64,000 bases of DNA, from assembly GCF_042453785.1 (NCBI RefSeq), contig NC_091677.1, positions 29,761,501 to 29,825,500 on the forward strand. Direction: 5' to 3'. Numbering within the stretch: the stretch's first letter is position 1; every line of letters starts with the position of its first letter. Below, in pieces: positions 25,301 through 36,369 of the stretch. Origin of the DNA: Malus domestica. Taxonomy: Eukaryota > Streptophyta > Magnoliopsida > Rosales > Rosaceae. The notes beneath the pieces are model-generated. The model was given only the letters and a program-made list of their open reading frames with translations. It ran no database searches and had not been told where the DNA came from. A program made the position numbers and the translations under genes.

Positions 25301-25825
25301 GCCTCCTTGGTCACTTCAAATGATTTTGATGCTGCAAACACTTTGCTTTTCTACTAAAGCTTTGAATTGTTTGAAGACAATGAAAGTTTCTGATTTCTTC
25401 TTCAAAAAATAAACCAATGTCATCCTCGAAAAATCATCAATGAACGTGAGAATGTACCTATGTTGGCTTAAGGAAGGAGTTGGCATTTTGCCACAAATAT
25501 CGGTATCCACAAGTTCCAGTGGTGCCTTTGCTCTCCACATGCTTTGACTTGGGAATGAATTACAGTGTTGCTTGCTCATGACGCACCCTTCACAAGCATC
25601 AGTTGTTGCTTCAATTTCCGGTAACCCTTTCACCATGCTTTTCTTCTGGAGAAGCTTTAGCCCCTGGAAATTTAAATGACAGAACCTCTTGTGCCATAAC
25701 CAAGAGTCTTGCACAACATCAACCTTCTCCACAGCGCATTGAAAGGGGAAAAGTTTGATTTCCACAGCGCATTGTATTTTAGGTGAATTATGCAATTGGG
25801 TCCCTATATTATCTACGCAACGCAT
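22380..25825 (-). pseudogene. Copia pol remnants: integrase, reverse transcriptase, RNase H
   Basis: Visible parts on the minus strand are as follows. 25316-25825: zinc-binding region WLWHKRFCHLNFQGL, CEGCVMSKQHC and integrase start DTDICGKMP. 24869-25300: rest of the integrase, [16 protein letters not shown] and [17 protein letters not shown]. 23552-24112, with a second copy at 24225-24785: start of RT, WIFKTKFNQDG and ARGFKQKP. About 23257-23550: the RT core including the YVDDL catalytic motif. 22633-23256: end of RT and RNase H, WAGCLDDMKSTSAYLF and SSTEAEYVA. Lesions include a stop before SDQGGEYT (25316-25318), one extra T that shifts frame after QLDVKSVFF, stops replacing Gln and Trp in YGLK-TPRM-YAEID, a stop before FKKDM, and a stop after RRILKDI. 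Confidence 0.88.
23627..24972. repeat. Tandem duplication inside copia pol, 673-bp unit
   Basis: The unit around 23627-24299 is repeated at 24300-24972 with few differences. It covers the integrase-RT linker and the N-terminal RT region. The offset between the two copies of TCTAATAGTTTCCAACCG and of their end points is 673 bases. At the junction the downstream RT start is fused out of frame to linker sequence. Confidence 0.9.
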
Positions 25826-25959
25826 CTAACAAGAAGGAGATTGTAAAGCCAGTGGTGGTTGATGTCATGAAGAGATATGCTGCAGCTGAAGCAATAAATG
25901 TTAGTTTCAGCAATCTAGCCCAGGCATTTTTGGACAAACGTGATTCTGAAACAACTTGA
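25783..25959 (+). pseudogene. Stray 3'-terminal exon of an armadillo-repeat gene (ARMC7-like)
   Basis: After a possible acceptor (GTATTTTAG) an uninterrupted 59-codon frame reads VNYAIGSLYYLRNASNKKEI, then VKPVVVDVMKRYAAAE, then VSFSNLAQAFLDKRDSETT and a stop. I recall this pattern (NYALGALYYLCNPSNKEEI, RYAAAEEV, NLAQAFLDKHVS) from the end of plant armadillo-repeat proteins of the ARMC7 type. No upstream exon is present. To the left lies copia sequence, joined through a repeated 14-base block. It is probably a gene fragment left after a deletion or rearrangement. The family assignment is from memory and moderately sure. The downstream stretch may be its old 3' UTR. Confidence 0.55.
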
Positions 25960-28900
25960 AGGCAAAGTAGTTTTTGTTATTAGATTAAGGTATTGAGTCA
26001 AATGCGTGTTGATTATTGGTCTTTGTTAACATTTTTGTGTCGTCCTGAAAAATTTTATGTTTCTGTTTCGGGATTCAATTGTTTCTGATTCCAAATGTTT
26101 GCATTTCATCGCAAGAAATACTATAATGATCAGTTAGATGTGGATCCAAATTTGCAAGAGCAGCATTCCAAATTACTTGATAACTCTTCGAGTAGTCTAT
26201 TATTATCCTGAGCTTTAGCTTCTTTTTTCATTTCTCGTTCAAGGAGGCACACAACCATAACACATTGAAGAGTATTGACTCGATAGAAGGCTTGAGGTGA
26301 AGGCTTCGTTGTAGAGTTGACATATGAAGATGTAAGAAACAAGATTCGTTTGATTTCCTCAGTCGACCTTTCTTAATGTATGTGACATAGTGATTCTAAC
26401 TTTTGGTATTTGAGGAATGAGACACTCCAATTTACTCTGCTAGGTACATTGAGCAAGAAATGACTGAAACTGTATGGGTAGAATTTTGTCAATACCAAAC
26501 AGTTTTTCGATTTTTTTCTTTCTTTGTTTTGTTATTTTCTTATAAAAAGTTCATACATGGTTCTTCACTATTGTGTTGCATAGGGTAGTGTGGTTTCTTT
26601 GGTTGTTTCTACCATTGTTCTTGGTTATAACCTAATGAATTGCAATGTGAAGTCATAAGCAATTGATTGCCCTTTTGTTGTTACAGGTTCTCGGAACACA
26701 TACAACTATTCCACCAAGAAGAAAAGAAATTTGCAGACGAGAACCAGGAAATAGAATGAAGAGAAGACTGATTCAATCATACACAGAGACAAACACAAAA
26801 TATGAGTTGAACGAATTGCTAGATAACCATGCACTGCATTGCATTGATGTTAACTTATGATTTTGAATGTCTCGAGAAATATCAGTAGCATCTTAGATTA
26901 TATATTTAGACAAAAGAAAGATCACGTTGTGTGTTTTCTTGTGTATGTGCTTTTGCGATTGTATTGTTAGCTAGTTTGAGCTTTTCCATGTGCACCTCAG
27001 TTTAGAGATTTCTTGAATTCAAAAAGCAATCGGAGAACTTGTGACCCGTTATGTGTGTCTTCGAGGATGAGATGGACCGAATGGACAGAACTATTCAAAT
27101 TCCGTGACTGTTAACAGAGAAGTTTTCACAGAGAAATGAAGAGTGCAGTGCAGGAGGTGCCGAGTAGGGGTCGGTTGTTATGTCAGTTAAAATTCCCCTC
27201 TACCCCATTAAAGTATATCACATGCATTTCACGCGATATTTTTGTCGGAAAATTTAGTAGAACAAACGGAAAGCACCAAAATTATAACTTAGATAGACCG
27301 CCAGACCTATTTTGAATACCCAAGACCAAAACGCAAATTGGGTTTAGCTCAAGACAATCCTCATCGTTAAGCATATAACCTCGATGATTACAGCGTTATA
27401 CTCTGCCATTACATAGGAAAAAAGTTTCCACAATCTTCCCTCTTTGTACGAAATAAGAACATGTAAACAAATAAACAAAATTTCATAATGTTCCAGTGTA
27501 TGATATGCATTGAATAATGAGAATGTCAATTTTTTTTTTTTAATTAACGATCAAAACTCTGATACATACCATATGCTTCCGTGCATAAAAAAGAAACCCA
27601 AACCCTAATTCTTATCATTTCTTTATGGGTTCATGGTCCAACAGCAAAGGTGGGGTCATTGAAGTGAATTGCTCAACCACCAATTGCATACTTTTCAGTT
27701 GCTTTGTTATTCAACCAAGAAACATCAAGAAAAAAAAAAAAGAGGAGAAAAATGCCTTTTCTTTGTAACAAGTGGGAAAATGGCTTTAATTATTTGTTTA
27801 TCTTGCTTTAGTTACCAGTTGTAGCCACTTGTCATGTGAGCAAACGCTAAAAGAAGCAACAAAGAAAATAAAAAGCGGTATATATATCTAGGTATGGTAT
27901 ATAATTACTTCTCAACCCAAAATTGCAACAAATTATATACCCTACCTATGGGTTCTTTCACCGTCCTCTTTGGGCTGCCCTACAAGTTAAGGGTTCCTTG
28001 CACAGCTACGTTCCACACCAAAAAAAAAAAAAAAAAAAAAAAGGGCTCATTGGTTTATAGTGCTGTACAACTGTAATGAATATCGGCCTATTTGCGATTT
28101 TGGTTCTTAGAATGTATCTTTTGTGTATGAAGCTCGGTCACTCTTTGATTACAAACGATATTATTCCTTTATATAAAAAAAAGTTTAATTCAAAAAGTAG
28201 TAAGTTTTTTTTTTCTTCTTTTTTTAAAAAAAATATAAATTTAAGATATGACATCCTTGTTGAACACGAATGCAATGATATAGGCATCAAAACACAAGCA
28301 AATTACGCAATGTATTGGGCGTAGCTCATTTATTATTTATGTGCTCAAGAGCTAACAAATTCATATATAAATGAATATAGCGCTAATGATTTGTTTAAGT
28401 TTACATTATAACGTAGTCTTATGATTTGAATCGTTGGATCTATAAAGTGCACATTCAAGTTTTCCTGCAATAATTACATAATTAGAAATCATTTAACATT
28501 TTGATTGCTAACATGAATATTTCGTTGTTTATACTGTGTTCGATCGTTTACATATTTAGTAATAGTTGCATAACTACTCGACAGTTTTAAGTGGTTTACA
28601 ACAAACAAGCGAGTGGGAAGGTATTAAATTGTACTTTTTTCGAATTGAGATGAAGAGCAGAAGAGTTATAAGTAGCCTCAATGCCAAGAACATGATGCAA
28701 GGACACAAGATTGTTTCATAGAAAACAACTGACCAACTTGTGTGTAGGAGTATCATTGTAAGAAGATAAAGAAATAGAACAGTGAAAATTAGAATTACGA
28801 GTAGCAGAAATGTTCTTTTGGTAATCATGTAACTAAGAAATTCACGATTCCTTATCTTTAAATTTAATATCAAACGTGCAAAATAAATAAATATAAGTAT

Positions 28901-31155
28901 ACACACCGAGATAAAATGGTATGCAGAAATCATTTCACACTCACAAATACGGAAAAATTATAGGCTTTAAACTTTAAAACCAATTAACAGATTTAATTAA
29001 AGAATGATTTTGTAATTGTTTATGAAAACTAGTTGATGTGGTACGTAAGGTATATAACAGCACGTGGGATTGGCTGCATATTTTTTAGAATGCTACTATG
29101 CTCGGCTGTATAAGGTATAATCTTCATTTATCTACAATGTGAATTCTCTATGAAAGAAAGATAAGGGCTTGAGTATGATAATATTAACGCAGTGGTGGTG
29201 GTGCTGTATGATAATAGGAAGAAAGTTTCAGATATGAATCTGAATTTTCTTGCTTGAGAAATTTGACCTCCACTCTATATTCTTCTTTTGGTGTCTATAT
29301 TATTCTTTAATTATATAGTTTTCCAGGTTTGAACTAATATAATTATTAATTATACTACTTGACTTCGGATGCAGTTTCTTCAGAGCCCATCAGCAACACT
29401 AATGAAGATGGGGGACCATCAATCTGTCAAAGATTTTAGAAAGATGGTACACCGGGTACCATAAGCCATACAAATGCGGTTCTCCTCTAACGTGGGATCC
29501 ATATTCTTCATTATGTTCCCTTACGTGAGATCACCACAAAGTGAATCACACGTGTAGGAATAAATTTAGAAAATTAATTTATCGGGGCATAATTAAGTAG
29601 TGGTAATTAATATAAGTTCTCGTGGAATTTCAAAAACAGGGCACATAGCATTATCTGTGGAGTCAAATCCATACACATTATGTGCTTAGCGTACATTCTC
29701 ACCCTTTGTTCTATTTTAACAATATCTTAGGTCAATATTGTTCTAGTGAACTAAGAAATAAATCATATATGTATAAAGATGGGAAGTACAATTTATAAGA
29801 CGTACGAGAGAAGAGAGGGTTAACTTAATGGGCTTTTTATCATTCTAAGAAAAAAAAAAAAACTCACTCTAAATTTAAAAACTTTTTGAGCTATATCTGC
29901 CTACTGATTATTTTGATGAAAAGCAAGTGATAGAATTGATTGGGGTGGTGAATTGATTATTATTCGCCGTAGTCTAATTCGACGTCATATCAAACGATAT
30001 AAATTTACTATTTAAGCAGAGCCCTAATTCTTATGGAGACCGCCTTTGTTTTTTTTTTTTTCCCATGCCACAAACTTGAAGGAGGGCACGTGCCCTCTCT
30101 GGCCCTTAATAAGATTTGCCCATGTGCACATGCAACCAATGTTACATCTGTCAAGCGCAAGATCATGACTATAGTAAACACAATAATTCGGACAAAAACA
30201 AGTTGAGACCCAATTCAAACCTTGTCAAACAACCTGCTTTTAGACAATGTACACGAACATAGTTTTAGTTTCTGTACAGCGGATAATGGTTGGTTAAGTA
30301 TCTTCAGAAGTTGACCGAAAAAAAAAACATTATGAAAGAACTTGAAGGCTCAAATATGTCGTAGTGTTAGTTGCTTTCTCAAAATACGTTAAAAAGAATT
30401 AAAGCAGGCCGTAAGCCACATGCATGATTGGAATATAATTGCATGTGACAAACCCAATTATCATCTTTGCTGCTTTAGATTAGGGTCACAAGTCGATATC
30501 CTATCGTGATAGTAGCATAAGGGAAAGTAGAAGTTAGATGCCCTGCATGCCCATAAAAATTGCTTTTGGTTATACCTGCTCTTGAAGTTTACGTGCATGC
30601 GTACATAAGCTTAATATCACTGAAAACCTTTACAAATCACAATGCTTTGGAATGTACATACTCATTCTAGACTTCTAGTTAGTGAGAGTAAGTTCAAGTA
30701 TTATACACATATATACATGTTCTTGTGAAGTACTTTTGCCCTTTTGTTTTTCATATATTTTTTAATTATACAGATAAATAAGAACGTTCTTCAGCGTATA
30801 CATTGTGCACAACTTTGCGTAAATGATGTTTTTGCGCCTTATATTTTACTAACGTATTTGACGTAGGAGTACTAGAAGTGTAGCTCAGATTGACGAATTC
30901 CGGCATAAATAATGTTTTTGGAGTTTTTGCAATTCACATTCTGTTGAGGATATCTTTCCTTAAAGAGAATGAAACTCGTCGCTTTACTACGACTTAAGAT
31001 GGATTTCAAGTGTTTGAGATCGTTTTTGTGGGTCAAAAACATATTTTAAATATTTTGTGTATTTTCATACTCTCCTGTTTTAATTCTTTTTGTTGTTATA
31101 AGGTTGTGTCACTATTTAAACTACTTTTATGGTTATATTTCATTTACCCTTTCAG
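25960..31155. other. Long intergenic region without a supported gene
   Basis: I looked for exon chains and domains on both strands and found none I can name. Open stretches with coding-like composition lie near 26430-26500 (ending in VWVEFCQYQ) and at 26686-26860 (after a possible TTACAG acceptor, a frame ending LLDNHALHCIDVNL). They may be exons of a lost gene but match nothing I recognise. A 23-base A run is at 28020-28042. The rest is AT-rich. Confidence 0.45.
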
Positions 31156-31159
31156 TCCA

Positions 31160-31340
31160 TTCTTAAAAAAACAATAGTTTAGTGATATTTCTCTTTATTT
31201 GTAAGTGAGAGGTCATAGGTTGATTCTAGCCAAAAACATATTTGAACCACATTATTATGACTGATCCACTATGAGGCTTAGCCCATTCTTCCACCCTCCC
31301 TTTAGTGTAGAAATATATCGTTTGTTCAAAAAAAAAAGTA
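31160..31340 (+). mobile_element. SINE-like element with A tail
   Basis: A stretch resembling the tRNA-derived SINE promoter (TAGTTTAGTGATA as box A, AGGTTGATTCTAG as box B) is followed by the tail TTAGTGTAGAAATATATCG, TTTGTTC and an A run (31329-31338). The same tail pattern occurs at 42881-42990, which supports a shared family. The exact 5' end is unclear. Confidence 0.5.
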
Positions 31341-32280
31341 ATCATTTGTGATCCCTCAATCGATAACTTCTGCTCATTATCCCTTCTGATGGTTTCTGAA
31401 ACATGATGGTTAAAACATAGACCTTCAAAATTTTGCCCAAATTACTATAAAAAATAGAATGGCTAAAATGATTATCTATTAAATTTCAATTGTTGAACTG
31501 ATCAAAATTTAGTTTTGATGACATATCATTCTAATATCGATCTTTAAAATGATTATTCCATTAATTAAGATTTGGAAAACGAAAAAAAGAAAGACTTTTT
31601 TTGGGGGGTTAAGAAGCAATTGAAAATGAAAAAGAGAAAAATTAGGTAAGCATACAATTTGCTAGAACCCCTTTTCCCCACGTCGCTAAAAACATGGCCT
31701 GCCTGTTTGAAGACAGCAGCTGAATAATTTCAGGATTAGGATTATAATCCCTCCTTTTTCCATCCTCTTCCATCACCACCTTTCACATTCTAATATTTTG
31801 TTCTTCTCTTACTATAAAAAATTAATATAAAATGTTAGTATGACTTAACCATGACCGTTCAAATAAGAGAGGAGGAGAAAAAAGAGAGGAGAGGATCCTA
31901 CTCCATAATTTCATTCCCTCAACTACTTCCACCGAGGCCTGCCTGCCTTGGTTGCTTGCTTTTATCTCCCTCTAAAACTCTCAACACACAGCAAAACTCT
32001 CAACGACTTGGTCATTCAGTTCTCTCTGTTGTCCAAATCACCTCCATCTTCTTCATTGGTTCCATCAACAACAAAAAACAATCTTAAGTTCACCACTTAT
32101 CTTTGTGTGTGGATTTGAATTCCCTATTCTATAAAATCTAGACTTGGACTTGTCCATGTTTAAGTTTTAACCCTCAAAAGCGACATGTTTTCTTGGTTTT
32201 TTCTAATCCCAACTTCTTCAGTAGTCTGAGTATTTTCTGGCTTTGGCTTTTCTTTAAATTCAAGTTAATCTTACGGGAAA

Positions 32281-33081
32281 ATGGCAGTTGAGCTGTATTC
32301 AGATAACCCTAGCAGCATGGGCGTCATGAGTCCAAGGATTTCATTCTCCTATGATCTCTGCCAATCTGATGTTGCATCTATGGAACAGAAAACCCAACCT
32401 CTCAGATCCAATTCTTCATCCTCAAGAAGTATGAACTCGAGCATGGAGTTCGACTTCTGCGTCCGCGAGAGCTTCGAGCAGGAGTCCTCCTCCGCGGACG
32501 AACTTTTCTCCGATGGGAAAATGATCCCGACTGAGATCAAGAAAAAGTCTTCCCATCAGCCAAAGCAGTTGGACCAAATCATGCCTCCATTGCCAACAGC
32601 ACCGGCTACTAACCAACGTGACCCAAAAATAACTATGGCGAAAGAGAGCAAGAACACGACGAGTAGTAGTAGTGAAGGTGATGAGAAGCAGAACTCAAAG
32701 TCTTTCTGGAGTTTCAAGAGGAGTAGCAGCTGCGGAAGTGGATATGGCAGAACCTTATGTCCTTTGCCGCTTTTGTCAAGAAGCAATTCAACCGGTTCTT
32801 CATCATCATCAAATGCGAAGCGATCGTTGTTTTCAAAAGAGGGTCAGAATCAGAAGCAGAATTCCCATAAATCTGCATCCAAAAAGCCCTCCTCCTCCTC
32901 CTCACAATATTCTTCTGCTTTAATGAGTAATTACCAAAAGCCTCCATTGAAAAAGGGTCAATATGGATCATATGGGGGCAATGCTGCTCCATTTAGTCCT
33001 GTCCTAAATGTTCCTGCAGCTAATATGTTGGGTTTTGGATCAATCTTTTCCAATGGCAAGGATAAGACCAAGAAGAAATGA
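32281..33081 (+). CDS. Ser-rich protein of the membrane-associated kinase regulator type
   Basis: A single-exon frame of 266 residues. The start at 32281 follows a pyrimidine-rich leader and no upstream in-frame start competes. It is rich in Ser and Lys. Two blocks look like family motifs: MEFDFCVRESFE with SSADELFSDGKMIP (about residues 55-85), and FWSFKRSSSCGSGYG with LCPLPLLSRSNSTGS (about 140-173). The C-terminus ends basic (KDKTKKK), with NMLGFGSIF before it. There is no transmembrane segment or enzymatic domain. The layout recalls the plant MAKR/DUF1645-like proteins and, by position, Arabidopsis At1g67050. In better-known members these proteins bind membranes and regulate receptor kinases. 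Whether this one does is not shown. The neighbour downstream is the TRM-type gene. The leader 31850-32280 carries short open frames that might be uORFs. Confidence 0.85.
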   Translation: MAVELYSDNPSSMGVMSPRISFSYDLCQSDVASMEQKTQPLRSNSSSSRSMNSSMEFDFCVRESFEQESSSADELFSDGKMIPTEIKKKSSHQPKQLDQIMPPLPTAPATNQRDPKITMAKESKNTTSSSSEGDEKQNSKSFWSFKRSSSCGSGYGRTLCPLPLLSRSNSTGSSSSSNAKRSLFSKEGQNQKQNSHKSASKKPSSSSSQYSSALMSNYQKPPLKKGQYGSYGGNAAPFSPVLNVPAANMLGFGSIFSNGKDKTKKK

Positions 33082-33540
33082 TGATATATTTATGGGATCA
33101 AGTGATTAACTTCTTTTTTTATTGTTTAATTTGGTTTCTTGGTATTTTTTTTAATGTGATTTGTAAATTTATTTGGACATTATCTGTACGCCAAATAGTA
33201 AAGGGGTTTTGAAGGGTGAAGACAAAGAGATAAAGAGGTGCATGAAGAGAGGGGACATACCACAAGGCATCTGCATAATTCAAGCCACATGCTTGGAGTG
33301 CTAAAAGACAAGGTAACCATAGTTTTTCTTGGTTATTCCACATGCTCTTTTCCCTTTTTCTTGCATTATTTGGTCTTCGTTCTCTCATATCGATTTATGT
33401 GTATGGTTTGTATGAAAAGTTAGAATTCAGAGAGGTCTGATCTATGTATTTGAGGAGTCTCTGACATTTTCTTTGAACTTGGGTTTGGTGTTTCATTATT
33501 TTAGCTTGTTCATTTTTATTTTAATGAATTTTACATTTGT
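33082..33540 (+). other. 3' UTR and downstream region of the Ser-rich protein gene
   Basis: T-rich sequence follows the stop codon, and a TTAATGAATTTT stretch near 33521 may belong to the polyadenylation region. No separate gene is seen. Confidence 0.4.
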
Positions 33541-33546
33541 GTGTAT

Positions 33547-33889
33547 TATTGAGAGTATCAATTTCACATCAGAGAAAAAATGGATCTAGTATGTACTTAT
33601 AAGTAATTCAGCTACTCTCTATATTGCGAGTTGGTTTTATAGCAGAACTTTAACTTTTTATGGTATTAGAGTAAGTTGTTTCATGGATGAATTACAACAA
33701 CCCCACGTGCTCCACGTTATCCAATTTGAGTTATCCTCGTGTAAGGCTTGAAAATTCGCCACACGTAAAGGGGCGTGTTGAGTGTATCAATTTCACATCA
33801 GAAAAAGAATGGACCTTGCATATGCCTATAAGTAATTAGACTACTTGTCATATAGTCAGTTGGTTTTATGGTGAAACTTCAATTTTTTT
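33547..33889 (+). mobile_element. TRIM (terminal-repeat retrotransposon in miniature)
   Basis: Two related terminal repeats of about 114 bases (33547-33660 and 33776-33889) share TATCAATTTCACATCAG, then CTTATAAGTAATT or CCTATAAGTAATT, then GTTGGTTTTAT. Directly after the first comes TGGTATTAGAG, close to the tRNA-iMet primer site TGGTATCAGAGC. Directly before the second is the purine run TAAAGGGGCG, followed by TGTTGAGTG. Only about 115 bases lie between the repeats, with no coding capacity. A GTGTA direct repeat sits at both sides (33541-33545 and near 33890), as a target duplication with a one-base uncertainty. Confidence 0.75.
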
Positions 33890-34711
33890 CGTGTACATAC
33901 AGATGCATTATATGAATTGGGTTCTCATTAGTTTGTGCAATAATTAGTCCAAGTGATCGTGAACATAAATCATGATAAGTCTAAGATAATCGGATAACTG
34001 TGTTGATCAATTTGTTACAATATACGAATGAAGATTCCACCATAAAATCAATTGGCAATAGAAGAGTATAACTTTTAATAAACTCATGGAAGGTTTCTTA
34101 TTGGTTTTTTAGTAAAACACTATGCATTTGAATAAAGGACCTCTTGCAGATGAAGAGACAGTGATGAAAAGATTGCAAAGAGATTTTTTATTTTCAAACT
34201 AAAGTAAATTTTTGTTTGGGGCATATTTGTTCGAATGCATGACTAAGCTCGTTTATTGTTGGATTGCTGTAAAACGAGTGAATAAAGCCTTTGAATTCTT
34301 CGAATCTGATGAGTAAGTGAGAACTAGGCCCAAAATATCTTGAAGGAGAAATGAGCCTTATGAATACACTGTTATTCTTCCAGCTGCTCGTATTTGGCTT
34401 CCTGGAGTGCTTTCAATAGCTCTGGAAATGGTTGAAGATGAATGGCGAAAAATTCTTAGCATGAGAGTTTGAAGTGTGGTAGCTAAAGATCCACATGTTT
34501 AGAACATCGGATAAATGAGGTTCGGTTAGGCTTGATTATGTGATAAGGCTTCGTAAGATATTTTGGTTGCGGTTTAGTTGTTGATCATGGTGATGGAAGG
34601 GCTTTAAATGTAGAAGATTTGTGGTGAGCATTATCAACGCAAAAAAATTGGGAGGTCAACAAAAATCAATGTGGTCATTATCAACGGTTTTGTTTGATTT
34701 GGTTTTGTTTA
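33890..34711. other. Intergenic, nothing recognised
   Basis: A stretch near 34370-34470 has coding-like composition (TVILPAARIWLPGVLSIALE in one frame) but is bounded by stops and matches no family I can name. Confidence 0.4.
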
Positions 34712-35535
34712 AATTTAGAGAGCTACTAGACCCACTCAATTGTCTTATTTCTCCATCCACGTTATAATCCCACCTTCCTTAAAAAGTTAAAAAATTAAAA
34801 TGTTATTTCCCCACCCACTATTATTTTCAATATAACCTTTAACATATGCATACATATGAAATTATAAAACAACATATAATTTTCATAATGCATCACAGAC
34901 ATGGTATTTCAACTGGCTCTCGTGCCAGGGTCCTGCTGATTCATTCCAAGCATTCTAAAATGCACGTGACAATGAAACAGCCAAAAAAGGAAATGATTGT
35001 TTGATTTGCTTAAAGATTTTCGTAGGTGAGTTTTGTGTTTCTCAACATACGTTGGCCAAATTCAAATAAGCAATACAATTAAGGATATGTTGCCCAAATC
35101 CTTTTTGCTGATCTTGAAGTCACAAGTATGCAAATTCAATTGGAAAACACAGAGGTATCAAAATTCAAAAGGAAAACTTCGGCAAATGCAAAATACCCAC
35201 ATACAAAATTATTCTTTTACCTCTTCAATATAAACATAATCTTCTACCTCTTCCATAGAAGCGTCATTTTCTACTTCTTCAACGAAAAAGTCATCTAAAT
35301 CCTTTTTTTCCCTTCCTCTAGATGAAAAGAGATGGAAAGATGAGTTAGCGTTCCTCTAGATGAAAAGAGATGGAAAGATGAGTTAGCGTTTAAGATAAAC
35401 TGAGCGTGCAACCCAACCCTTTTTTTAACACAAAAGAGGATTTTACAAATGAACAAATTTGTAATTGAAAATTTTAATAAAAGATGAGTGAAAAGATAAG
35501 ATAATGGGGTGGGAATAACATAACTCTAAATTTAT
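34712..35535. mobile_element. Possible non-autonomous TIR element, about 820 bp
   Basis: AAATTTAGAGAGCTACT, then GTCTTATTTCTCCATCCAC on the left resembles the complement of GATAAGATAATGGGG, GGGAATAACATAACTCTAAATTT on the right. The arms match only partly and no target duplication was established. Confidence 0.3.
35313..35388. repeat. Perfect tandem duplication, 38-bp unit
   Basis: TTCCTCTAGATGAAAAGAG continuing to GATGAGTTAGCG occurs at 35313-35350 and identically at 35351-35388. Confidence 0.92.
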
Positions 35536-35605
35536 TATTAAAACTGTACAATTCCATTAATGTCGATTTTGATTTTGGTTCATGCTAGTTTATAGTTCTA
35601 ACAAG

Positions 35606-35607
<2 letters not shown>

Positions 35608-35637
<30 letters not shown>
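35608..35637. repeat. (TA)n microsatellite
   Basis: About fifteen TA units followed by a T-rich run in the intergenic DNA upstream of the TRM-type gene. Confidence 0.9.
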
Positions 35638-35640
<3 letters not shown>

Positions 35641-36111
35641 ATTTTTTTTATTTTTTTAATCTTCTACTTTCAACACTAAACACATTTCAACTACATATTC
35701 AAGAAAATTTGAGCTCTCACACCCAGAAAATTTGTGACCGCAAGAAATAAGATTGGGATTTTGAGAGTAAAAATTGAGAACTTAAGAAGCGTTGAGGAGT
35801 TTTGACTATTAATCTCTTTGCCGATGATCACGATGATGCTTCTGTTGAATGGTTGACGAGAGAAAGAGGAAGAGGAAGAGATTAGCAGCACAAATAAGAG
35901 ATAAATAAACACGTAGAGACGAAGAAAATAAGAGAGAAGAAAGGGAAAAGGGAGGCGGAGAGAACATACACAAGAGAAATGTGTTAGGGTAGGGTTGGTA
36001 TTAGGCTTATCAGTAGGGCTATGTGCGGGTATTTAACTTGTTTGATACTTAATAAGTTATAGTTGTATTAAGTGAGATTTTTCATAGATTTTTTGTTATT
36101 TTATTTTTTTT

Positions 36112-36278
36112 AGTATTGTTAAGAAGGTTCTCTTAAAAGTGAAAATTTTCATAAATCATCTGGCCCTCATATTTTTTATAGAATTTCCATGCTAATATTA
36201 TAATATATTATATCAAAAACATAAAACGATGGAGAGTGCATGAAAAGTTCTATTTTGAAAGAACCTTCTTAATATTTC
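36112..36278. mobile_element. MITE, about 165 bp, upstream of the TRM-type gene
   Basis: AGTATTGTTAAGAAGGTTCT on the left faces AGAACCTTCTTAATATT on the right. Inner parts also pair (CTTAAAAGTG against TATTTTGAAAG). The element lies about 1.1 kb before the start codon of the gene. Confidence 0.6.
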
Positions 36279-36369
36279 TTATGTTTTATAATGTTAATAC
36301 GAAAATTATGCTAAAAAGATAGAAATGCGGGATAGTCGAGAGGGGACAGAGTGGGAGAATCTCCCTAGC

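Larger units (their letters stand above)
22091..25825 (-). mobile_element. Ty1/copia retrotransposon, 5'-truncated and inactive
   Basis: Reading on the minus strand from 25825, the order is GAG-pre-integrase zinc motif, integrase core, linker, reverse transcriptase, RNase H, polypurine tract and one LTR. This protein order (integrase before RT) defines Ty1/copia. Capsid, protease and the 5' LTR are missing. The right edge meets a host exon at about 25783. The element carries a 673-bp tandem duplication and several stops, so it cannot move by itself. I did not assign it to a lineage. Confidence 0.88.

Noticed and set aside
28574..28933. Hydrophobic 119-codon frame on the minus strand
   Set aside because: AT-rich DNA easily yields Ile/Leu/Phe-rich frames; there is no family motif, and the surroundings show no exon structure.
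34370..34480. Coding-like stretch as a gene relic
   Set aside because: It is only about 35 codons between stops and has no match I can name.
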